Below, piece after piece: positions 37,701-47,441 of a stretch of DNA of 64,000 nt. Below the pieces are notes generated by a model. That model made no database searches, was not told the DNA's origin, and was given only the letters and a program-made list of their open reading frames with translations. Position 1 is the stretch's first letter; each line of letters begins with the position of its first letter. The position numbers were made by a program, and so were the translations under genes. The stretch spans positions 37,813,604 through 37,877,603 of the forward strand of contig NC_091138.1 in the NCBI RefSeq assembly GCF_041381155.1, written 5' to 3'. Source of the stretch: Argopecten irradians. Its lineage: Eukaryota; Mollusca; Bivalvia; Pectinida; Pectinidae.

Positions 37701-39601
37701 TGTGGAGGTGATATAATGATTTTTTAGGCAAGACAATTCACCTAATAAGGTAAACACACTTCTGTCATAGCGATTTGAGCTGTTCTAGACAAAAGTAGCA
37801 TTACTCTACGAGCAAGGGACTGGGTTCGGCATACAAGATATTCGACCGCAATGTGTAATGGCGGACAGCGAGTGAGTTTGAACATTTCACACGCATTTCA
37901 CCACCATGGGATGTTCTGACATATCACAGTAAAACCGACTGATCTAATTTCCATTAGAACTGGGGGTTTTCCGATATATATACAAATTTTAATGTTCTCG
38001 TCGAATGAATTGTCCCTTTAAGTGCTGAATTCAACAAAATATTTAATTTTGAAAGTGTAACATAATTTATGGGACACCTTGTACAATGTACTAATGATAA
38101 ATAGTTTGACAGTAGGTGACCAGAATGGGTCTATATAGATGTTCCTGGTATGTACAGGTACTTTTTCTTTTATATCAATGACCTTGACTTCATAACCAAA
38201 CTTAGAATGATTGACCTTGACCTCTCAAGAACTCATAAACTCCTTAATATTATGTATGTTCGGAAGTCTTTGAGGGATTGTTAAATGTAAATTTTTATGC
38301 CATCCAAAGTGGAAGATTTATGATTCAAAACTCATCCTGTGTCTTAAGATTTGTTCTACGTATACACTGAACAAAAATTATAATGGTTATTGTTATATAA
38401 ATTCCTTACTTGTAAGACTTGGCTTGACTGCAGCTGTCAAACTGAGAATCCCCGGCACAGCATAGCCTGGCTGGATAAGTATATTAAAATGAAAATAATT
38501 GTATACACAATGAAAATCTTCATATCATAGATATGAAGAGCACCCTTTGATTGAGTGACCATGCTACAAAATCTTAGAACTTAAAAATGATGCAATTATC
38601 GTATATATGATAAATATAATGTAGTTTAATTAGGTCAGCTCTTAACATGTTTTCAATATCTTTAACAATTTGTTTAACTATTTCTATATGAAATTGGAAC
38701 ATTTTCTTCTTTATTTTCTTGAAACCTCATTTTGATTACAACATACTCACCACCCAGATGTACCAATCATCATCATTCAACTGTAAAAAATGATACCAGT
38801 AATCAAGATGATACACACTGTATACTTTTATGGGGCACTGACAAATATCATACAGTTAAATCATTGTGAAGCTAAGTAAAGATAAAAGTGACATTATTGC
38901 TATACAATTTCATAAAAATACAATGTAATTACAGTATATGTACCATCCTTAATACTCAATGGGTTACTATCACTGACATTTTATCCACCCCTCTCACAGT
39001 AAAACTGAAGGCAGTTAAGGAGGACCAATCACAGGCCTGTAGAGACTGTCTTTGAACATAACAGAGACAGATTAACAGCCAAACTTCAAAGCAACACAGT
39101 CAAACAAAATGTACTCAATTCCTTTAATGTACTTCAAAGAATCAAATTACCTGTGCCTCCTGAACTGCCTTATTAGCCCCTGGAGTATTGAGGATGTACA
39201 TGTATCTCATCATTTTCTTTTCTGTTATGTTGAGAGAATAATTAACATTGATCATTGACAAAATCCTGATACATTAAGGGCTACTTTTACTTTTAGATTA
39301 CCTGAACAATCAGAATACATCTTATGTAGTTGTTTCACCTTGTAATACAGCTGATTATGACAATACTACCAGTTCTTCTTATATACTACAACTAAAAAGT
39401 AAAACCATGGTCTGTTAGGACTTAAATACTAAATACAAGGTATTTAAGTCTACACAATACCAGTTGAAATACCTACTCAATATATAATACTGGTATACAT
39501 GTACCTACATTTACAAAGGCAGCCAAACTAAAGAAAATTGTCATGATGATGTTGATCAGTTGCCACACCAAGGTAGAGGGGGAGCTTGATTTATCCTGCA
39601 T
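34747..39601 (-). CDS. TMEM220: TMEM220-like membrane protein (six exons, complete)
   Basis: Minus-strand exons: 39,509-39,601, 38,751-38,780 (only 30 nt), 38,410-38,470, 36,425-36,557, 35,609-35,674 and 34,747-34,897 (TAG 34,747-34,749). All have GT/AG borders and matching phases, giving 177 aa (human TMEM220 is about 160). Landmarks aligned with human: WQLINIIMTIFFSLAAFVN, LNDDDWYIWV (human QVNDPDAEVWV), GYAVPGILSL, LTNGTVWGSIAVVDF, LQHEEGR, EMGGVFIIIFWLG, then MTITLTVLPLLTWS and the C-terminal WHTKLAHC. Four or five hydrophobic segments indicate a multi-pass membrane protein; the family's molecular function is not established. An in-frame ATG at 39,629-39,631 would add ten residues. The nearer ATG was chosen because it gives an N-terminus close to the human one. 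The exon-5 acceptor lies in a tandem repeat. Confidence 0.9.
35650..36145. repeat. 51-52-bp tandem repeat of the exon-5 splice acceptor, unit 2
   Basis: About ten units, each carrying CTACAG followed by AGAGATGGGAGGTG on the minus strand. The unit nearest the donor (acceptor at 35,675-35,680) is the one continuous with the exon end and its GTAAGT donor. 51-bp units read through in frame as REIGGVFIIIFCFDFHY; 52-bp units change frame. Confidence 0.92.
36833..37149. mobile_element. Palindromic MITE with 9-bp target duplication (Mutator-like size)
   Basis: 317 bp. Ends CATCCTTGATACTCCAG and GGAGTATCGAGGATG belong to long terminal inverted repeats. Flanked on both sides by CCTTAATGG (36,824-36,832 and 37,150-37,158). 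A 9-bp target duplication with long TIRs is typical of Mutator-like elements. It lies in TMEM220 intron 3. No transposase. Confidence 0.88.
37443..38022. mobile_element. MITE-like AGGGACAATTC element, unit 2 copy
   Basis: Counterpart of 18,553-19,195, shorter and heavily changed in its interior, with ends kept. Also in TMEM220 intron 3. Confidence 0.75.
38944..39196. mobile_element. Palindromic MITE of the CATCCTCGATACTCC family, older copy
   Basis: CATCCTTAATACTCAATGGG at the left and CCCCTGGAGTATTGAGGATG at the right are inverted. The interior carries the family's AAAACTGAAGGCAGTTAAGG. It lies in the TMEM220 intron between exons 1 and 2 and is outside the duplicated unit. Confidence 0.8.
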
Positions 39602-39631
39602 GTTATGATGGATATGGATCACAGACCGCAT

Positions 39632-40884
39632 CTCTTGAAAATTGTAATCTACAATATAGGTTCACAATTCAGGAGGAACTGAAACGAAAATGGTGGCAAA
39701 TATTACAAAGTTTATAATCGAAAAAAAAATGAGTAAAGGTAAGGTCATTCATTCAAATGAAATATTTAAAAACAGCAAGTCTTTCTTAAAACGAACCTAG
39801 ATCAAACTCTTTCTTATTGTTGATAACCCCTTTCTTTTGCCAAACCTTCCAGAAATATATATGTACACTGTACATGTCAGAGGTCATAATTTGTGGTGAA
39901 CATGCATATGTTGCGAGAGAAAACCAAAATATCAGAAGGACCACCAAGATTCCAAGCTGGTGGTCCATTGGACCACATAAAAATCAACAAATATGATAAA
40001 GCAGATCAATTTATCATCATGTTTAATGCAATTGTTAGCAAGAAGGTTCACTAAAATTAGGAACCACCATGCAGTGCTGAATATTTGGTGGTCCTGGTGG
40101 CAATTTTAAAATGACTTCTCAATGATCAGTCTGAATAGTATATGACCTGTCCCGATACCAAATGGTGTCGACGAATTCCACCTTTTCGTGTAGTAGAGCG
40201 CTCTGGCGCTAAACCAGACAACTATGATAATGTCTAAGTCTGGTGTCAGGGCCAGAGTGGCTATACTTGCGTGTGAATGGGGACGGTATAAAAGTTATCC
40301 TTCATACATATAATTGTAAAAGAGATCCCGATCACTGCTAATTCTTGTTCTTCTTTAGTTTATCACCATCCGTCAATTCCAACTTATGTAACATAAATTA
40401 TTAATCCCCGAAGTCGCCTCTGTGAGTCGTGTACGCCTGATCAGCTCACTAATACGTGCGCTATCGCAGATCTTGATAACATATAGTTAGCGAAGTCACA
40501 AAGTGATAATGCGCAATATTTTAACGGGAAAAATGATAAAGAATCTGCTTTAAATTTACATGGCATTATGTTTACGGAACACTACAGAAACTAATATATA
40601 TGTTACTGGTCAGATGTTAAGTGTTTAAAGCACATATAATTAGAAGTACCCGTGATAATGAACCCCTCCATACGCGACCGCTTCTTGCAGAAAAAACATG
40701 ATCTGTTTACATTTAGTGCGCATGTGCGAAATAATAAAATAGGACCCAACGACCGGACTGAATTTAACTCGGATTTTTTAACCGCGCTCTCACCGGGCAC
40801 ATGCTTCAAAATTGAACTTTTTCTCATTATCGAAACGACCCAAAGTAACGATTTTGGAGTTGTAAACTATTAAAAACGTGATTT
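39632..40884 (-). promoter_or_regulatory. TMEM220 5' flank, probable promoter region
   Basis: Immediately upstream of TMEM220 exon 1 on its strand. The part from 40,150 to 40,830 is richer in CpG than its surroundings (GTGTCGACGAATTCC, GAACCCCTCCATACGCGACC). A plus-strand GGTATAAAAG near 40,287 looks like a TATA box but points away from TMEM220. No exon is recognised. The assignment is by position only. Confidence 0.35.
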
Positions 40885-41071
40885 AAGTAATATCAATATA
40901 TAGATCAATGTTCAAAACCGTTAAAAGCTGATCAGAGATTATTAACTTGAAGTAACATTACATGTATCTTTAGGCAAAAAAAAAAAAAAATAAGGTAATG
41001 TTACTTCAAATTAATAATCTCTGATCAGTTTTTAACGGTTTTGAACATTTATCTATATATTGATACTACTT
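40885..41071. repeat. Near-perfect 187-bp palindrome (foldback)
   Basis: Arms 40,885-40,960 and 40,996-41,071 (76 bp) are inverted with about four mismatches. Both carry AACCGTTAAAA and CTGATCAGAGATTATTAA (one base differs between arms). The spacer is 35 bp with a poly-A run. Probably a MITE or a recent inverted duplication. Confidence 0.9.
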
Positions 41072-41744
41072 AATATTTATATATATATGTGTGTGTCTGT
41101 TAAGGATTACTCGACCAACCCTAATTTTTTAACCTCGACCTTTTCCACTTTTCTACAAAGAAAAGAAATCAAAAGTTGGGATTTCGATCTCAGACTCCGG
41201 TTCTAGCCGTTGTTTTAGAGTGAAAGACACAAAAATAAAAATAAGCCGACCTACCGACCCTATTTTTTTTGGCCAATGTAACCCTAAACAGACAAATATT
41301 TGTTTTGCCTTATTCTTCGATTTCATGATTTTTTTTAAATGTTTGAATGACCGTCTGTATAGCAAGCCTAATTACTTTTCATTCTATTAATTTCCATATC
41401 GGAATTAAATTTCTGATTTCGATTTTTTTTTGTCTTCTACCAAAATGAGTCAAATCGATCGGCTTTCGTATACTGCGAGCCACCATTTTTTGGCGTGCGA
41501 TTCACTGTCACCAATTTCGCGATCAAACTAAATTCGCGAATATTTGTATCCGCGAATTACTATACTATATACATCAGTTTTATTGAAAAGTGTTGTAAAA
41601 TCAACCAACTTACCGGCAAAAGTTTAAACTCCTCCAGATTAACTTTAAATGCAGACCGCGAAATTTAGTAGCCGTGAAAATTTCAATTTTAGCGATGGTG
41701 GGCTATTCAAATCGCTTTTCGTCCGTGGTCCGTCATTCTGTCCG
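41072..41744. other. Non-coding, nothing recognised
   Basis: AT-rich sequence with poly-T runs. A 70-residue minus-strand frame (41,153-41,365) has no domain. Confidence 0.5.
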
Positions 41745-42300
41745 TTAACAATTCTTGTTACCGCTCTTTCTCAGAAAGTACTGAAGGGATCTTTCTCAAA
41801 TTTCATATGTAGGTTCTCATAGGGCCCCTTTTGTGCATATTGCATTTTGGGACCAATTCGTCAATAAGATTTACCACTATTTCCCAAAAAGGGAAAAACT
41901 GAAGGGAGCTGTCTCAAATTTCATGTGCACGGTCCCATAGTTCCCTGGTTATGCATATTGCATTTTGGTATTGATCGGTGAACAAAATGGCCGACAGGAC
42001 GCCATTTAGGATTTTGACAATTGAAGTTTGTTACCGCTATTTCTCAGAAAGTACTGAAGGGATATGTGTCAAATTGCACGTGCAGGTTCCTCTAGGGGTA
42101 TAGTTATGCATACTACATTTTTGGACCGATTGATCAACATATAAGTTCCCCTAGGACCTTAGTTGTGCATATTGCATTTTCGGACTGATCGGTCAAAAAG
42201 ATGGGCGACAGGTAGCTATCTTGGATTTTGATAATTGAAGTTTGCTAATGTTATATATCTCAAAAAGTACTCAAAGGATCTCAGATTTCATATGTATTAA
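41745..42300. repeat. Degenerate tandem repeat of about 125-135 bp
   Basis: Three to four worn units, each with TTACCGCTATTTCTCAGAAA or similar, then AAGTACTGAAGGGATC, TCTCAAATTTCATATG, and TGCATATTGCATTTTGG. Non-coding. Confidence 0.8.
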
Positions 42301-42707
42301 TACGTAGTTAAAGTTTGAAAAGCAGAGAAAAGATCCCTCTTTCGTTTGTCAGACATAGATCATTCTTTGGTGGGCGCCAAGATCCCTCTGGGATCTATTG
42401 TTTATTACACCGAAACTCAGTAAGTCAATGTATAGTCTCCACGTCCTTCTGAAATACCCACCGCAAACAACTTTTTTAACAGTAACAAAGAAATAAAATT
42501 ATGGTTTTCATAAAAAAAACTTGTTTCATGAATGCAAAGACGCATATTGATTAATTGATATGGGGCTTAACGTCCATGTTCCGGTTATCCAATTGCCGAA
42601 ACTAGACAGCCAATCACGACACAGGAAACACAGACACACGTGTAAGACAAAACTCACGAGAAATAATGTATAGATCCAGGTACACAATGCACATTGGGAT
42701 ACCAGTT

Positions 42708-43497
42708 CGTCTTTTCGTCTTTTCGTCTTTTCGCCCCGAAAAGACGAGAATTAAGAAACCTTAATTTTCGTCTTTTCGTCTTTTCGGGGCGAAAAGACGA
42801 AATTTAACAACTTTAAATTTCGTCTTTTCGCCGCGAAAAGACGAAAAGACGAAAAGTCAAACACGAAAAGACGAAAGTGATACACGCTAATTAGCGACTT
42901 TGATTCTCGTCTTTTCGCCTTCAAAATTCTCGTCTTTTCGTCTTTTCGTCTTTTCGCCCCGAAAAGACGAAAATTAACAAACCTTAATTTTCGTCTTTTC
43001 GTCTTTTCGCCCCGAAAAGACGAAATTTAACAAACCTTAATTTTCGTCTTTTCGTCTTTTCGCCCCGAAAAGACGAAAATTAACAAACCTTAAATTTCGT
43101 CTTTTCGTCTTTTCGCCCCGAAAAGACGAAAATTAACAAACCTTAATTTTCGTCTTTTCGTCTTTTCGTCTTTTCGCCCCGAAAAGACGAAAATTAACAA
43201 ACCTTAATTTTCGTCTTTTCGTCTTTTCGCCCCGAAAAGACGAAAATTAACAAACCTTAAATTTCGTCTTTTCGTCTTTTCGCCCCGAAAAGACGAAAAT
43301 TAACAAACCTTAATTTTCGTCTTTTCGTCTTTTCGTCTTTTCGCCCCGAAAAGACGAAATTTAACAAACCTTAATTTTCGTCTTTTCGCCCCGAAAAGAC
43401 GAAAATTAACAAACCTTAAATTTCGTCTTTTCGTCTTTTCGCCCCGAAAAGACGAAAATTAACAAACCTTAATTTTCGTCTTTTCGTCTTTTCGCCT
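42708..43497. repeat. Left arm: hairpin tandem array, period about 53 bp
   Basis: The inner part is a run of about ten units. In each, stem CGTCTTTTCG, loop CCC and stem CGAAAAGACG are followed by AAAATTAACAAACCTTAATTTT-type sequence, itself an inverted repeat. Every unit is therefore self-complementary throughout. The outer 220 bp match the right arm one to one; the inner run is the expanded part. Confidence 0.93.
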
Positions 43498-44235
43498 TCC
43501 GGTCTGGTGTGGAAGTCATTTTGAAATCTTTTTATCTTAATATTGACTTAATTGTTCAATATAGAAGCATCAAAGTAGTTTATGATAACAATCGATTTAT
43601 TAAATTGATAGTATTACAAGTATCTTCATCAATAACTAAGATTAGAAGTTTTAAAACAGAAGTCAACATGTTTGTTTACAGCAGTTACGTAGATTTCTCA
43701 CACGTGGCATATGCCACGTGCCACTAACAGATTCATCATTCCGCAAATCCTTTAGCGTGATTGATACATTTTTTTAAAATTCATTAATATCTTATTTTTT
43801 GTGTTCTAATCGCCCTCTTTAGCAATTACGCTTATCAAAACATTGCCGTGTATATGTAAGGACCATAATGAACTTAAGATGCTAAACATAGCACTTACAG
43901 GAGTTGCCTCCCCTACACAACTTGGAAAAAAAAGTTGTCGGCGGGTATTATTTGAAAGCGTTTGAACCACGGATAAACTTGTTAACAAAATAATTTATGA
44001 AAGACAACTCGTGAAGACTTTGAGTTTAAAGGAAAGGACTTGTACCAAGAAATTGCTCAAATACAGTTAATTATAACAGTCAATCAGTAGGTACAAGGTA
44101 CTGTGTATTATTTGAAAACACATTTTGACTACATACATGACATGGTCTTCATCATAATTTTACATTAGAAATTACATTATAATCTCCGTCGTATATGATA
44201 GATGACAAAGTATATCTGTAATTTGTATTTTTTCA
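43498..44235. other. Core of the foldback element
   Basis: AT-rich. A 72-residue plus-strand frame (43,509-43,727) shows no domain and no matching codon bias, so it is not called. It contains a perfect 20-bp palindrome at 43,701-43,720. Confidence 0.6.
43701..43720. promoter_or_regulatory. Perfect 20-bp palindrome with two CACGTG E-boxes
   Basis: CACGTGGCATATGCCACGTG equals its own reverse complement, and a CATATG lies at its centre. E-boxes bind bHLH proteins; no use here is shown. Confidence 0.4.
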
Positions 44236-44528
44236 GGCGAAAAGACGAAAAGACGAAAAATTAAGGTTTGTTAATTTTTCGTCTTTTCGGGGCGAAAAGA
44301 CGAAAAGACGAGATTTTTGAAGGCGAAAAGACGAAAATTAAAGGCGCTAATTAGCGTGCTTCACTTTCGTCTTTTCGTGTTTGACTTTTCGTCTTTTCGT
44401 CTTTTCGCCGCGAAAAGACGAAATTTAAATTTGTTAATTTTCGTCTTTTCGGGGCGAAAAGACGAAAAGACGAGAATTAAGATATTTAGTTTTCGTCTTC
44501 TCGGGTCGAAAAGACGAAAAGACGAAAT
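44236..44528. repeat. Right arm: inverted hairpin array
   Basis: Reverse complement of the unexpanded left arm, with the same internal landmarks. Ends in GACGAAATGG before a 19-bp tail and the flanking direct repeat. Confidence 0.9.
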
Positions 44529-44899
44529 GGCATAAATCAGCCACCGTACAATGCACATTGGGATACCAGTTTAACTTGTTAGCTTGCCCTGTCCATATAC
44601 ATGTATAAAATTATTTACACCTCCGCTACACTTACAAAAAGGCATACGGTGACAAACTTTCATTACAGGTTCAACCTTTGGGCTAAAAATCCGTCCGGGA
44701 CGTGGTTTTACCTCCATAGTCGGGAACCACTTTATGAATTTAATAAATATAAGGCTTAAGTTTAAGGACTCAACGTACCTCCACGAATAATATAACTTTG
44801 TTTACGGGATAGGAAATAGAGTAGGAAGAGTTAAAGTACACAGAGAAAGTAGAGAGTGGGAGGTATAAATATGTTTTTGGCACTATTTGCATATATTTT

Positions 44900-45541
44900 T
44901 GTAGTAAAAACGTAGTAAAACAAGTCACGTGGTTATACCTCATTCATCCCATTGGCCGAAATATAGAAATGTATTATGGGTAACTTGTGATCACGTGATT
45001 GTGTGTTTACTTCCAAATATAGTGATAGTTTGCTTGCCATTTTTCGGAAAAAATGATTTATTTGAAAATATTTTGACATGAAAATGTTATTATATATTGC
45101 ATGCATATCATTTTGACTTGCACATAAGTACTGTTTTACCGTAAATAATGGACTGATATGACTTATAAAGCTGTCATTTCCACGTTTTATCTATAAATGA
45201 TATTATGCGAATTGACAAATTCAATCGGTCTAACCGTCTAATCTAGGATCAGTGAAGATCGGCTACTCCCGGCTAAATTCGTGCAATTCTAAATTTATAT
45301 ATATTTACCTGCTTTAGCTTTCAGAACAGATGAATATATAACAAAGAACGTAAGATCTCCGTCAAAAGACCAAATTATATATAGTAAATACCAGGTCAGA
45401 GAAATCACTATATTTGGAAGTAAACATTCAATCATGTGATCACTAGTTACCCGTAACACAATTATATATTTTCGACCAATGGCATGAATGAGGTACATAT
45501 AATGTATAAGCGTGACTTGTTTTTACTTCGTTTTACAACAT
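44900..45541. mobile_element. Element with about 130-bp terminal inverted repeats
   Basis: Left arm 44,900-45,027 and right arm 45,402-45,541 are inverted and diverged. Shared segments include AACAAGTCACG, ACCTCATTCAT, CCATTGG, GTGATCAC and TTTACTTCCAAATATAGTGA. The 375-bp middle is non-coding. Non-autonomous DNA transposon, family unknown. Confidence 0.8.
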
Positions 45542-45829
45542 AGAACGCGTGTTCTGTACCAAATTGGACAAAACACCCCGCGGATCGTGGTTTCATATCC
45601 AACATTTGAAATTGCTAAGCAATATCATCATATCGTTGTTTGATTTCCATATTCTTTACAACCAAATGGTTAAGCTTCCGCGTAGCCCACTAAACCTTTT
45701 GGGAAGCTAATACTTGATAAGTTTAATAACGAAAGGTTTTTCGAATATGACCAACAGGAAAGGACAAAGTTTACTTTTGATGAGAACGTCTTGAAATGGA
45801 TAAATGTTAGGTTGCAGTAAACATATACA

Positions 45830-47105
45830 GACGTCCATGGATTATTCTATGTCATTTTGGGAGGCTGGGTTAAAAACAATTTAAAACAGTTTCAATATAC
45901 CAAAATACTTAATTGATAGGTTAGAAAATGTTCAAACAGAAGCGGCCCGAATTATAACAGGGGGACCAAACTTTCGAAAATAGAGTTACTTTATAAAGAC
46001 ACACAATGGGAAAAGCTATTCGAACGTCGTAGAAAACATAAACTTTTACAATATCACAAAATGGTTCATAACACATCGCCAACATATCTTTCCTCCATAT
46101 TACCCCCTAGACCAACCGCAATTCATACATACAACACTAGACGATCAGATATGCATCAAACAATTCGCACAAGGACAAATTTATATTATGAATCTTTTTT
46201 ACCTTCATCGACTCGTGCATGGAATGAACTTCCATTAGATATAAGAGAAAATTCCTCTATTAAGGTTCTCAAAAACTACTTTGAAACTGAAATCACAAGA
46301 ACACCGATTAGCTATTTTAACACAGGTAATAGATCAGACCAAATACTTCATGCTCGGTTGCGTCTAGAATGCAGTATATTAAACCAACATCTTTACAGTA
46401 AAAATCTTATAGATTCGCCTCGTTGTGCATGTGGTTTTATAATAGAAGATTCCTTTCATTTTTTGTTCAATTGCATCAAATATGCTGACATTAGGCACCA
46501 ATATCTCTCTGGTATATTCACAAAATATAATATCGTTGACGATTTAAATATCCTTTTATGGGGTGATCCTTCATTTGAAAATAAAATGAACGAGGAAATT
46601 TTTGTTTCGGTACAGAAGTTCATCTTTTACAGTAAAAGATTTTAGTAATTCATACCTTGTATAGTTTTCTTTTTTTCACTGGGGTTTCAATCAATATAAC
46701 TTGTCAAACTACATAATTAATTCATAATTATAACTTTACATTTACTATCACAAAATTATTATTTTAAATGTCTGCAGTAGACGTATACGTAAATCATATA
46801 GAAAAGTAATTGAAAAGTAACTATAAAATTAATTGTCTATTGACAGTATATTTCTATATTAAACACTTAATGTACTACCAAAAAAATATATATATATAGA
46901 GAGAGAGAGAAATATCTCTACTTAAGTATAAATGTATTGTCTCACTGGTTGTTCTGTTATTGTGTATATGTCCATGTCAAAACGCCGTGCTTTTTTTTTC
47001 AGGAGAGGAATTAGTATAAGCTCTAAGCTTGTTTTCCCATCCTAGCTGTCTGTATGTATTGGTGTATATGTATGTATATATTTGAATAAATATTGTTTAA
47101 ACTAA
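45830..47105 (+). mobile_element. LINE, 5'-truncated, 3' end of the reverse-transcriptase ORF and tail
   Basis: From about 45,912 the translation reads LIDRLENVQTEAARIITG, then a one-base frameshift at the GGGGG run near 45,960, then LSKIELLYKDTQWEKLFERR and the open frame to TAG 46,643-46,645. The C-terminal CACGFIIEDSFHFLFNCIKY is the zinc-knuckle-like end common in Jockey/CR1/L2-group LINEs. A 3' UTR follows, ending near TTGAATAAATATTG. Fragment only: the endonuclease and most of the RT are missing. The left boundary is approximate. Confidence 0.85.
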
Positions 47106-47441
47106 AACAGTTAAAAAACTACCTCTAGGTACGTCTAGGATTTATCATAAGGCACTATGATAGCAAATTGTAACTATTGTTCGTATTCCCGTGGTCCCTA
47201 GAGCTAATTGCATTTCTATGAAAGGGGTGGCAATATTAACATAATCGATTAAACAAAGATTCTAAAGCAAGTCAAAATGATAGTGTAATCCCACCAAACA
47301 TCGAACGCCTCTTCAAACTGCGACATTCTTCCGCCATATTTTACTTGCATGACAATTCGAAATATCGTACATAGTATTGGTTCCGGCTGCTGACGCTGGG
47401 GGATTATTGATGTGATCGATGGTGACCTGACACATGCCAGG

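Larger units (their letters stand above)
19382..38208. repeat. Tandem segmental duplication, unit 2
   Basis: Begins inside a USP22 exon and ends inside TMEM220 intron 3. Differences from unit 1 are scattered over most of its length. They are much denser in 37,150-38,020, and the segment before the 38-bp array is replaced (30,682-30,943 against 10,920-12,050). Confidence 0.95.
42684..44571. mobile_element. Foldback element with AAAAGACG hairpin arms and 24-bp flanking repeats
   Basis: A 1,840-bp insert (42,708-44,547) lies between identical 24-bp direct repeats (42,684-42,707 and 44,548-44,571, starting ACAATGCACATT). The left arm, 42,708-43,497, is made of CGTCTTTTCG and CGAAAAGACG stems. 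The right arm, 44,236-44,528, is its inverted counterpart. Landmarks appear in mirrored order in both arms: AAAGTCAAACACG, then CGCTAATTAGCG, then TTTTCGCCTTCAAAA. The 739-bp core has no convincing gene. Family not recognised. It resembles Drosophila FB elements only in having tandemly repeated arms. Confidence 0.85.

Noticed and set aside
40283-40295. Plus-strand TATAAAAG as a core promoter
   Set aside because: No plus-strand exon follows within reach; a chance match in AT-rich DNA is likely.
43509-43727. 72-codon frame in the foldback core as a transposase
   Set aside because: Too short, AT-driven composition and no motif.
44317-44558. Basic KRRKDEK-rich frames in the right foldback arm
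   Set aside because: They arise from the GAAAAGACGAAAAG repeat read in frame on either strand.
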